From the NCBI GenBank assembly GCA_045599585.1, contig JAZRWH010000010.1, positions 1-19,463 on the forward strand: a stretch of 19,463 nucleotides of DNA, given 5' to 3'. Positions 6,613 through 14,539 of this stretch are shown here, piece by piece. The stretch is from RGIG464 sp045599585 (GTDB taxonomy: Bacteria > Myxococcota_A > Bradymonadia > UBA4248). The notes beneath the pieces are model-generated. The model had not been told where the DNA came from, made no database searches, and saw only the letters and a list, made by a program, of their open reading frames with translations. Numbering within the stretch: the first letter of the stretch is position 1; each line of letters begins with the position of its first letter. Position numbers and translations under genes: made by a program.

Positions 6613-9558
6613 CTACAGCGAAACTCTATGCGCAATGCCCTGACCGGACTGAGATTCACCTGCGTACGGGAAGAGCAACCAAAGCGCATCATTTTGAAGC
6701 TCAGGATCTGAAAGAAGCACAAAATTCGCATTTTCAGCGAGAGGCACATCGGGGGCAACGCGTTTGAGAGAAGCGGAGGATAACTGTCCTGAGAAGACAT
6801 TCAAATCTTCTGTGACATAGCGGCGAAGTGTTGTTTTTTTCGAAAGCATGGAATCATTCAAGACAAACATCTGAAGTTCGCCATTGTGACGCACAAAGCG
6901 ATAATCAGTGATTCTTTCATTTCGATTTGAAACGAGAGAAAAATTCACAAGAGCGCTATTTGCAAGGGAGAGAGAACCGCTTTTTCGTTCAGTAGATGCA
7001 TAAAGCGCGTAAATAGCCCCTTGTCTTTGAAGGCCTGCACGATAATCCGGGCTCAAAAGCAAAAGATCATTGTATCCATCTCTATTAAGATCGACGTTTT
7101 GCTCAATTATTTTTAGCCCAGCTTTTGACATCGGTGCAATGACCTTAAGCGGAGCGATTTCGGGACTTGTTGCTGTATATTCTTTGTCGGTCAACTCACC
7201 GACTCCATAAATCACATAAACCGTAGCCAGCACATCGAGATTTGTGTTTTTTGTATTTTCAGCAAGGATTGCAATATCCAGTTTGCCGTCCAAATTGAAA
7301 TCCAAAACGAGCCAGTTAGATCCTAATTTTTCATCTTCGATGCCTTCAATCGTCGTTACACCAGCTGCAGAAGTCAGTACGTATTTACCTTTTTTGCGAC
7401 TGTAAACATCCTTAACAATGAAGACAGAGCCAGCGGTATTTTGCTCAATCGAGCGTTCTGGTGCTCCGATGATCAACTCAGGATTACCGTCGCCAACGAG
7501 ATCCACCCAATCAATTTTTTCGCCAAGCTTGGAGCCATTATCTTGATCCAGAACGAAGGTCACGGCTTCAGAAGACAATGTTTTTTCTGTTAAATTGAGC
7601 GTAAGAGGCTTGGTGATCGATGGAGGCAGCTCAATAACAGAGACAAGGCCTTTAGATTTAGAGATCTCAAACGACGGAAGTGCGATCGTCAACCAATATT
7701 TAGATTGATCTTCATTCGACGTCACCATCAAGTCATGGATTGGGGCATTTTCTGGTCCAATAATATTAATATCGCACGAATCAGAAATATAAAGCTGGGC
7801 ATTTTTTTCCTGATTCTCGGTATCCATCATACAAATGACGCTTCGTTTTCCCAAACCACCTTCAGAGAACCAAACGTCATAAGTTTTTCCAGCGTACTGC
7901 ACTTGTTTCATACGCTGCGAAAGCCCACCGCCCTGAGAAGGCGCGACAATCGTCATAAAATCAAAGTCAGCCAAATGGGAATCTGGCGTAGACTGCTGAA
8001 CATCGCCAAAGACAGCGATGGACCCTGTATTTTTTCGACCGCTAGGATCTTGTGCAGCACGCACCGCAGCATCCATTTTGCCGTCGGCATTAAAATCGCC
8101 AAAAGCAGCGCCAAGTCCGAGGTTCATACCAATGTCACCGTTCAGCTGCACATCGGCTCTCATTTCACTTTTCACAGAATCGACAAAGTGCGGCCCACCG
8201 AAATAGACATTAAGCGTACCTGCGTTGTTTGCCCCAAAAGCCTTTGCATACGGAGCGGAAACAACGAGATCATCGCGATGATCTCCGTTAACGTCATCCG
8301 TTTGAAGTTTCTGACCAAACATCCCACCCTGTCCTGATATTTTAAGATTCTCAGACTGAACGCCAGAGCGAGCAGGCCATTTTGCTGCATCAAAGATGTA
8401 AACAGCGCCCTCAGAATCAGCAGATTTAATCACACGAGCCGGCGAACTTACGGCCAGATCAATACGACCGTCACCGGTATAATCCCCCGAAGTCATACTA
8501 TAGCCAAACATGGCACCATTTTGAGATCCTTTAATACGAATCCCCCACTTCGGATCTACTTCCGACAGATTAAGTGTCGTCCCAGAATACTTAAAAGGAT
8601 AATAAATGACGGAAACGGAGCCAGCAGACTTCAAACCATCAAAAGAGTCAAGCGGCATTCCCAGAGCAAGATCGACAAGTCCGTCATCATTAAAGTCACC
8701 CGCGGCACAGGTATGAACAGCTCTAACATTTCGAGCAATCGATCGAGAAAACACAGTCTTGCCATATAACTTGTCACCCAAGCTATGATATCGATTATCC
8801 CAACTGCGACGCATAGCCAACAACACCACATTGGTTGTCGGTGTAGCTAATGCAGACGCAGAAGTATCAGACATATAGGATGCAGCAATATCATCGATGT
8901 CATCATGATTGAAGTCAGCGACGCACATCTGAATACCGAGGTTTGTGTCATTTTCGTTTCCAGAAAAATACACGTTTGTAACGCGCTCATCCAAGATCAT
9001 GTAATTTCCGGGTTCGAGCTTCTTTCCTCCATAAACGACATAAATACGACCGTTTTGTCCTGGCTCTGCAATTGCTGCATCAAGAATACCATCGCCGTTA
9101 AAATCACCATTAACGATATTCAGCCCTAGCAACCCATTGTAGACAGAACCATCAAATCTGTAATCATAAGAACGCCACAGAGTCATATCCAAGCGTCCTG
9201 TAAGATCTTGATCCTGTCTTCCAAGCTTAACATACACGGAGCCAGCATTAGCTACGCCCTGCGGGCTCATGCCTGGGGCACCGAAAATAATGTCATCGAT
9301 TCCATCACCATTAAAATCGAATTTAACGGGATCCATCAATTTTGCCCCAGAATCAAAACTAATGCCGCCCACGATTCGACTTTCAGACAGACTGAAGTTC
9401 TCAACAGGCTTAGCGTTTGCGTACTGGCTCGAATCAACGGTCCCTAGTTGTTCTCCCTCGGAAGCAGGCGATGCAACAACAGCCGAAGACGTCATAAGCG
9501 TAAACGCGCAAATCATCGCAAACAAACTTCTATTTTTTAAAAAGTATTTTTTTGTCAT
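6613..9558 (-). CDS. Secreted FG-GAP beta-propeller protein
   Basis: The 981-residue product starts with an N-terminal signal peptide ending near SSAVVASPAS (about residue 33). Ten FG-GAP units with Ca2+-binding D-x-[DN]-x-D-G loops are visible, for example DFNGDGIDD, DFNDDGLVD, DYTGDGRID and DLNRDGYND. Their loops start near residues 81, 152, 216, 288, 359, 422, 488, 686, 754 and 823. The first seven are evenly spaced by about 65-70 residues, as expected for one seven-bladed integrin-alpha-like propeller. A poorly repetitive stretch (520-680) follows, then three units that may belong to a second, degenerate propeller. Such proteins usually act at the cell surface or periplasm in adhesion or binding. 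ATG at 9558 is preferred over TTG at 9567, but neither has a clear ribosome-binding site. It is last of three minus-strand genes and is followed by a terminator. Confidence 0.85.
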   Translation of the reverse strand: MTKKYFLKNRSLFAMICAFTLMTSSAVVASPASEGEQLGTVDSSQYANAKPVENFSLSESRIVGGISFDSGAKLMDPVKFDFNGDGIDDIIFGAPGMSPQGVANAGSVYVKLGRQDQDLTGRLDMTLWRSYDYRFDGSVYNGLLGLNIVNGDFNGDGILDAAIAEPGQNGRIYVVYGGKKLEPGNYMILDERVTNVYFSGNENDTNLGIQMCVADFNHDDIDDIAASYMSDTSASALATPTTNVVLLAMRRSWDNRYHSLGDKLYGKTVFSRSIARNVRAVHTCAAGDFNDDGLVDLALGMPLDSFDGLKSAGSVSVIYYPFKYSGTTLNLSEVDPKWGIRIKGSQNGAMFGYSMTSGDYTGDGRIDLAVSSPARVIKSADSEGAVYIFDAAKWPARSGVQSENLKISGQGGMFGQKLQTDDVNGDHRDDLVVSAPYAKAFGANNAGTLNVYFGGPHFVDSVKSEMRADVQLNGDIGMNLGLGAAFGDFNADGKMDAAVRAAQDPSGRKNTGSIAVFGDVQQSTPDSHLADFDFMTIVAPSQGGGLSQRMKQVQYAGKTYDVWFSEGGLGKRSVICMMDTENQEKNAQLYISDSCDINIIGPENAPIHDLMVTSNEDQSKYWLTIALPSFEISKSKGLVSVIELPPSITKPLTLNLTEKTLSSEAVTFVLDQDNGSKLGEKIDWVDLVGDGNPELIIGAPERSIEQNTAGSVFIVKDVYSRKKGKYVLTSAAGVTTIEGIEDEKLGSNWLVLDFNLDGKLDIAILAENTKNTNLDVLATVYVIYGVGELTDKEYTATSPEIAPLKVIAPMSKAGLKIIEQNVDLNRDGYNDLLLLSPDYRAGLQRQGAIYALYASTERKSGSLSLANSALVNFSLVSNRNERITDYRFVRHNGELQMFVLNDSMLSKKTTLRRYVTEDLNVFSGQLSSASLKRVAPDVPLAENANFVLLSDPELQNDALWLLFPYAGESQSGQGIAHRVSL

Positions 9559-9660
9559 TGATTTCAATCATCGTAATTCATTTAAGCGCAAACATTTGCA
9601 ATGAGGTTCATAGATTTGTATCAACTCATTTCAAATTACAAAACAGCCAGCGTGGATGCT

Positions 9661-11181
9661 TTACAAAATCGATCCATTGGGCTGGAGGACGCCATAAGCG
9701 TCTTCGAGCGCGTGAATATTGAATGCAGTCATTTTGGGTGTATTTTCCTCAAGCCAATCCATGACAAGGCTATAGGCCGCATCATTTGACTTTTGTTCAA
9801 TCCACTCGTCTTTTTTTGCATCAAAGTCTTCGTCTTTAGGCTCAATAACGCTACGCGCACGGAAAATCTGGATTTTAGAATTTTCAACAAGCGGATCAGA
9901 AAACAGCATAACATCTTTATCTGTCAGCGTTTTTAAAGCCTCTCTTACAATCTTACTTGGAATCTTGTCTTCGTTTGTTAAATCCATAAAACGAGCATTT
10001 TCTACAAATCGATAGAGCCCCCCTAATCCTTTGGTGACAGAACGAACATCGACATCAGGCTGAACAAGCTTATCTTTTAACGCAATCAGTATTCTCTCAT
10101 CGGGCACCTTATCTGATAAAAGCTTTTTAGCTATCCCAAATCGAGTCTCTTCATTCTTCATATCGGGTTCTTTGGGAGGTATAATATTTTTAAGGATAAG
10201 GACTTCGCAGCTACGATCTTCTTTTTGAACATCCGAGACAGTTCCGATTGGAGAACGGAAAGCCCATTTATTCTCCTCGGTTCTTTCTGCAATATATAAC
10301 TGTTCAGGTCCATTTGAGACCTTACATTCTTCATGTTTTTCGCAAAATGCGATCGCTGCAGCTTCGCCATTTCGAACAGCCTCAACCTTGAGTTTATTCG
10401 CATCCTGAAAAGCCAATCCATCGTTTAGTTCATCGCCATTGAGGGGAAACGCAAAGCGAATAAACTCAGCTTTCGGCAAAGACATGAACTTACGTTTATT
10501 CTGTGCATAAACGGCAGCCAGCTCATCCGAATGTTCATTCATATACTTATGAGTAATCTCGTCAGAGACCTCATTATTAAAGGTCAACCAATCTACGCTG
10601 TAGCGACGATAATCCGTCTTAAACATCTTTTTTTGCGCATCGTAAGACAGCTGATGCACAAAGTACGCCTGAAGTGTATGTAAGCGCATCGCGTCTTCAA
10701 CGATCATTCTAAGTTTTTCTACAGGATAGCCAATCTTCTCGGCGAGTTGGTACTCGGTTTGTACCTCAGCCTTGGCAATGTATTTTCTCAACATCGCTTC
10801 GATTGCTTCGGACGTAGGATGGACATTGTTCTTTTCAGCATACTCACGCAAAATTTTTGATTGCGTGCAACGCATAGCTTCATCACGCTGGAAGTTTGGG
10901 TTTGCCAGAGCTCTTTTAGAAAAAACGCGACCCTCCAAAGCATGAACAGCGACGCACCTACGATAGTCGCCCAGTGTAACGTCAAAGTTATCAGAATGAA
11001 CCACGACCACAGCATCGCGCGCGTTTTGCTGAGCCGCAGTAACGTTGTCGTTTTGATTATCTTGGGACTGCCCCTTACTCTGGTTAGAAGACTCTGATTG
11101 ATTCACTTTGCAGGCACAAACAGAGGCCAAACAAGCAGCGACAATCCCGCAAATAGTCATGATGTATCGAATTTTATTCAT
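9661..11181 (-). CDS. SurA/PpiD-like periplasmic chaperone or prolyl-isomerase-like lipoprotein
   Basis: The 506-residue product starts MNKIRYIMTICGIVAACLASVCAC, a lipoprotein-type signal with Cys24 the likely lipidated residue (V-C-A-C), followed by a Ser/Gln/Asn-rich linker. Residues about 55-190 resemble the SurA/PpiD N-terminal chaperone domain (VVVVHSDNFDVTLGDYRR, then helices). Residues about 220-330 resemble a divergent parvulin domain (VYAQNKRKFMSLPKAEFIRFAF, then a helix with NGEAAAIAF). Catalytic parvulin residues are not convincingly present, so it may be a chaperone only. ATG at 11181 is preferred; a GTG at 11226 would place charged residues before the signal. It lies 92 bases after the preceding gene and 102 before the FG-GAP gene, so co-transcription is possible. 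The domain call rests on pattern and layout and is moderate. Confidence 0.6.
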   Translation of the reverse strand: MNKIRYIMTICGIVAACLASVCACKVNQSESSNQSKGQSQDNQNDNVTAAQQNARDAVVVVHSDNFDVTLGDYRRCVAVHALEGRVFSKRALANPNFQRDEAMRCTQSKILREYAEKNNVHPTSEAIEAMLRKYIAKAEVQTEYQLAEKIGYPVEKLRMIVEDAMRLHTLQAYFVHQLSYDAQKKMFKTDYRRYSVDWLTFNNEVSDEITHKYMNEHSDELAAVYAQNKRKFMSLPKAEFIRFAFPLNGDELNDGLAFQDANKLKVEAVRNGEAAAIAFCEKHEECKVSNGPEQLYIAERTEENKWAFRSPIGTVSDVQKEDRSCEVLILKNIIPPKEPDMKNEETRFGIAKKLLSDKVPDERILIALKDKLVQPDVDVRSVTKGLGGLYRFVENARFMDLTNEDKIPSKIVREALKTLTDKDVMLFSDPLVENSKIQIFRARSVIEPKDEDFDAKKDEWIEQKSNDAAYSLVMDWLEENTPKMTAFNIHALEDAYGVLQPNGSIL

Positions 11182-11273
11182 AGCCACGTTCTTAATACTT
11201 TTACTGTACAGCGTTTTTAAAGCCACAGAGCAATACCAGTTTGCCCCCGTTTATTGTTTTAAACGCCAAAACG

Positions 11274-14222
11274 CTACTCATCTATTGCTGGAATTTTTAA
11301 CTCACGAGCAAAATTGCAAAGCTGTGTTTTGAGCATTGTTACGCTACCATTGCATTGAGGCACAACAGGACAATTCTGCGAATCACGTGCACAGGCGCCT
11401 TCAGCATCGCATAAGTCCTGAAAATAGCGTACATCGCTTAGCATTTCTTTGTGTTCAATTTCAATGCGTGACACCTGATAAGCATCACTCTGTCCGTAAA
11501 CATTCCAAAAAGCGTGACTTAAAGATTCTGGCATCAGTGCAACAGCCTGAATAGACTCGGCCTTTTCGTGACAAGAGTTTCCTTCACTCATCATAATGCT
11601 TCGCGTCTTAGTCATAGCAGAGTGCGCATTTTTGAGAAACATATCCGGCGTAATATCTGGATCTGAAGAAAGGTTGAAGCCTGCATTTTCATAAACGAGG
11701 CGCATCTGACGATTTTGGCACTGTTTAAAACACGCTTCTTCCGTACATTCTCCGAGGCAAGCAGTAATGAATGATTGGGAATTTTCCGATAATGTATCAA
11801 GTTCCCAAACGCTAAGGGGATCTGGATAAGTAGACTTAAACAGACACAATGCAGCAGCAGTACATCCGCCTAAAATCAACGTTATGATAGCTAGTCTGGC
11901 TAAATCAAAACTGCAAGAAGACTTTTTCTCATTGCTTCGATCCATCTTATCGCCGAGCGCGTAAGAAGTATCCCCCGTATATTGGACAGCAAATTGCGGA
12001 CGCGCTGGATCGTAAAGAACAATCGGAACAAAGTCGACACGTTTCCATTGATAACGCGAGAGTTCAAACGTATTCCCGTCTTCAGCGGTATAGGCAATTG
12101 ATTGATTCGGTTTGGCGCAATTCAACCATTCCCCTTCTACAAAACGTCCAAAACGAAGTAGATAACGCCGATTCCAGTAGGACCATGAAGAGATCGTCCA
12201 AACGGTTGCAATCACTGGCATCGACAAAATTCCTAACCACGCGAAAAACACTTTTGCCGTGTCATCAGAGAAAAATCGATAAGCAACACCTAGACTGATA
12301 CCCAGGCCAATCGCAACACTAAGCACGACTCTGAACCACGTTTGAGATGTAATTCCCGGAGCCAAGAAGGAGTGTCTATCCCGATCTGTTACAAAACGTC
12401 TATTTTTTTGGTCAAAAATTTCAAACGTCGTAGAAATAAACGGTGAAGCATCCGATGTATCACTGGGACGGAGTTGCGATTTAGCAAAGATGCCGTTTCG
12501 CCATACGATGACGAAAAGCAACATGCATAGCGAAAAAATAGAAACGAGCCATGCCCAAATTGGCGGCTGGTGATCTCGGGTTGAAACGAGTGAAGGCATC
12601 CAAGCTGCCCCACGTGCAGACTGATCTGATTCACGTCCTACCGACTCAGACATAAAGGGTAAAACACATTGCTCATCACCGTAACAATAGCCATACCATT
12701 TTTCAAAAGCAGACAAACGCTCTACAGCTGGTTCCGCAGGAACTTCACTTAACTTTTGAGACGTAATCCGGTCACCAAATAAGTACCAAGCGACTCCATT
12801 CGTGGATTCAGCTACAGTAAAGCCATCTTCGTTAAGATGAACAGATTCAGGAAGCCCTTTGCCGTTATAATGTGATTGAAAGACTTTACCTTCGGGAACG
12901 AGCTTCATGCTCTCAAGATCTAAAATGACAAACGCCAAATACGGATTCGTTTCGGTGGGACGATTCAGTTCCAGCAACATGTATTTGGGCGCAGAATCAA
13001 TGCGCGTTAAACGCTCTATTTTAGGCCAACGTTCGCGCCCACCAATGGCATCTAGTGCACTGGCTGGAAGGAATGATATTGGCTGCCCCGTCACGACATT
13101 CCAACGCACTAAGACATTGTCGCCACTATCGTGGATCGTGGTCAGCGTATTATCCTTTAGATCTGCAAGTCTTCCTGGAGAACGATACTCCATTAACGCC
13201 ATACGCTTCCACGTCATAGCACTCGTATCAACCGACTGTGAACGATGGTCATCAGCCCCGTCTAAAACCAACGTTTCACCATCAGCCAAGATCATCGGCA
13301 CATCTTCTTTGACACGCCAATACTTAGCTTCGTATCGATTTTGTAGCGTGTTCCCCATTCGGGCAACGACACGCACAATATTTAGATCAGAGGTAACGCC
13401 CATAGAACGGGTCATACTGCCGCCGTTACCGCGCACTGTTGCAGTTGCATTTAAATGCGCTTGAAGTCTGTTTCCAGTATCAAAACGATAATAAACTATC
13501 TTATTACTTTCTCGATCTACAACCAACATGCCATTTTCATCGATTTGACAATCTTCTCGATTTTTTAATGGCTGAGATAAAGCAATCGTTTCCGAAGGCT
13601 CAAAAGCCGTTCCCTGACGTGGCCACCAGACCAGTTGATGCTCCTCAATGCTGACAAGACGATCTTTCTGCCACACAAAATCAAGATGCTGAGACATGTT
13701 GAGACGCGCAGTTAATTTTTCAGCAACTCGACCATTCTCAACCGTTAAAATCTTCAAAAGTGAAAGCAGCTCACCTTGATCGTCGATTTCATCGACAATC
13801 AGCCCTAATAAACGCGAGTCTGATGAGGGGGGAAGCTTAACCGCATTCTTCCAAGGCTGCATCCAAGTTACTTTGAATGTATCGCGTGAAACAGCATATA
13901 CATTCTCGTCATCTGTATAAAACAGCGTGTCCGATATTTCTGCAATAGTATGAAGCGCACCTGCTTTAGGAGAAACGCCCGGTGCAAACGTATATTTTAC
14001 ACCAGAGGGGTCAAAATCGATCCGATAAATTCCTTCCTCCTGATCGCGTTTACAAATGGCTCCATACAACACAGCATGTCCAGCTTCCTTGTGCCAAAAG
14101 CCAGACTCCGGCTGACAACTAAACTGTGGAACAGATCCATCTGCAATGGCGGTTACTGGGCTTAAGATGCCGAGCATACTGATAACGAAAGCCAATTCAC
14201 GTGGCCAGCGTCGTCGTTTCAT
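11274..14222 (-). CDS. Large membrane protein: exported repeat domain, DUF3592-like segment, Cys-rich C-terminus
   Basis: Not recognised as a named protein. The 982-residue product starts at an ATG with AGAGGA six bases upstream. A signal peptide (1-27) is followed by about 520 residues of beta-rich sequence with recurring short strands, likely a propeller-type periplasmic domain. Four hydrophobic segments lie at about 555-574, 630-650, 657-681 and 775-795. Between the third and fourth, residues 690-750 (GEWLNCAKP to VPIVLYDPARPQFAVQY) resemble DUF3592. The C-terminal 185 residues are Cys-rich, starting with a C-x3-C-x4-C-x3-C array (822-835) and further Cys at 884, 938, 944, 951, 957 and 969, suggesting disulfides outside the cytoplasm. 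It is first of three minus-strand genes for exported proteins. Function unknown; a surface or envelope sensor or assembly role is a guess. Confidence 0.6.
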   Translation of the reverse strand: MKRRRWPRELAFVISMLGILSPVTAIADGSVPQFSCQPESGFWHKEAGHAVLYGAICKRDQEEGIYRIDFDPSGVKYTFAPGVSPKAGALHTIAEISDTLFYTDDENVYAVSRDTFKVTWMQPWKNAVKLPPSSDSRLLGLIVDEIDDQGELLSLLKILTVENGRVAEKLTARLNMSQHLDFVWQKDRLVSIEEHQLVWWPRQGTAFEPSETIALSQPLKNREDCQIDENGMLVVDRESNKIVYYRFDTGNRLQAHLNATATVRGNGGSMTRSMGVTSDLNIVRVVARMGNTLQNRYEAKYWRVKEDVPMILADGETLVLDGADDHRSQSVDTSAMTWKRMALMEYRSPGRLADLKDNTLTTIHDSGDNVLVRWNVVTGQPISFLPASALDAIGGRERWPKIERLTRIDSAPKYMLLELNRPTETNPYLAFVILDLESMKLVPEGKVFQSHYNGKGLPESVHLNEDGFTVAESTNGVAWYLFGDRITSQKLSEVPAEPAVERLSAFEKWYGYCYGDEQCVLPFMSESVGRESDQSARGAAWMPSLVSTRDHQPPIWAWLVSIFSLCMLLFVIVWRNGIFAKSQLRPSDTSDASPFISTTFEIFDQKNRRFVTDRDRHSFLAPGITSQTWFRVVLSVAIGLGISLGVAYRFFSDDTAKVFFAWLGILSMPVIATVWTISSWSYWNRRYLLRFGRFVEGEWLNCAKPNQSIAYTAEDGNTFELSRYQWKRVDFVPIVLYDPARPQFAVQYTGDTSYALGDKMDRSNEKKSSCSFDLARLAIITLILGGCTAAALCLFKSTYPDPLSVWELDTLSENSQSFITACLGECTEEACFKQCQNRQMRLVYENAGFNLSSDPDITPDMFLKNAHSAMTKTRSIMMSEGNSCHEKAESIQAVALMPESLSHAFWNVYGQSDAYQVSRIEIEHKEMLSDVRYFQDLCDAEGACARDSQNCPVVPQCNGSVTMLKTQLCNFARELKIPAIDE

Positions 14223-14329
14223 GCGTATCCTCTTCAAATTCGAGTTTGTTTTTTTTTGCGATAGGCTTATTCCAAACGTGATTTTGCTCCCACTTTTTGG
14301 GCAAAATCTCATAAACCTAAATTACTGTA

Positions 14330-14359
14330 TTTATCGCATATTGTGCCTTCTTACGCCAA
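14330..14359 (-). promoter_or_regulatory. Weak candidate promoter for the large membrane-protein gene
   Basis: On the minus strand TTGGCG (14359-14354) and GATAAA (14335-14330) are 18 bases apart, each matching four of six sigma-70 consensus bases. They sit about 110 bases upstream of the start codon. The rest of the intergenic space (14223-14539) holds an A/T-rich run and copy 4 of the dispersed repeat. Confidence 0.3.
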
Positions 14360-14448
14360 AAACCGTAAAAAAAATATATACACACAACCCCCTACATATC
14401 TCTTGCTTGCTTCATGTCCCTCTTTGTATGAGGTCACTGCGCCGCAGG

Positions 14449-14506
14449 CTAGAAGGGGTAGCGGCGTATTGGCTTGCCAATAGCCGCTCAGGGGAAGGCT
14501 TTCCCC
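14449..14506 (+). repeat. Dispersed palindromic repeat, copy 4
   Basis: It begins CTAGAAGGGGTAG, with outer arms AGCGGC/GCCGCT, a bulged G, inner arms TATTGG/CCAATA around CTTG, then CTCAGGGGAAGGCTTTCCCC. It belongs with copy 5 to a subtype with G4 rather than G5 runs and AAGGC in place of GAGAC. It lies 33 bases before the start codon of the sigma-54 activator and would be in its leader if transcription starts upstream. Confidence 0.9.
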
Positions 14507-14539
14507 TCCCCCAAAATTAAAACATCCGAGACCCTTGTT

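Noticed and set aside
7705..8337. Plus-strand 210-codon open frame inside the FG-GAP gene
   Set aside because: It is antisense to regularly spaced, clearly coding FG-GAP repeats and has no recognisable features.
14474..14539. Upstream start of the sigma-54 activator at 14474
   Set aside because: The added 22 residues are a translation of the dispersed repeat; similar peptide strings occur wherever the repeat is read in that frame.
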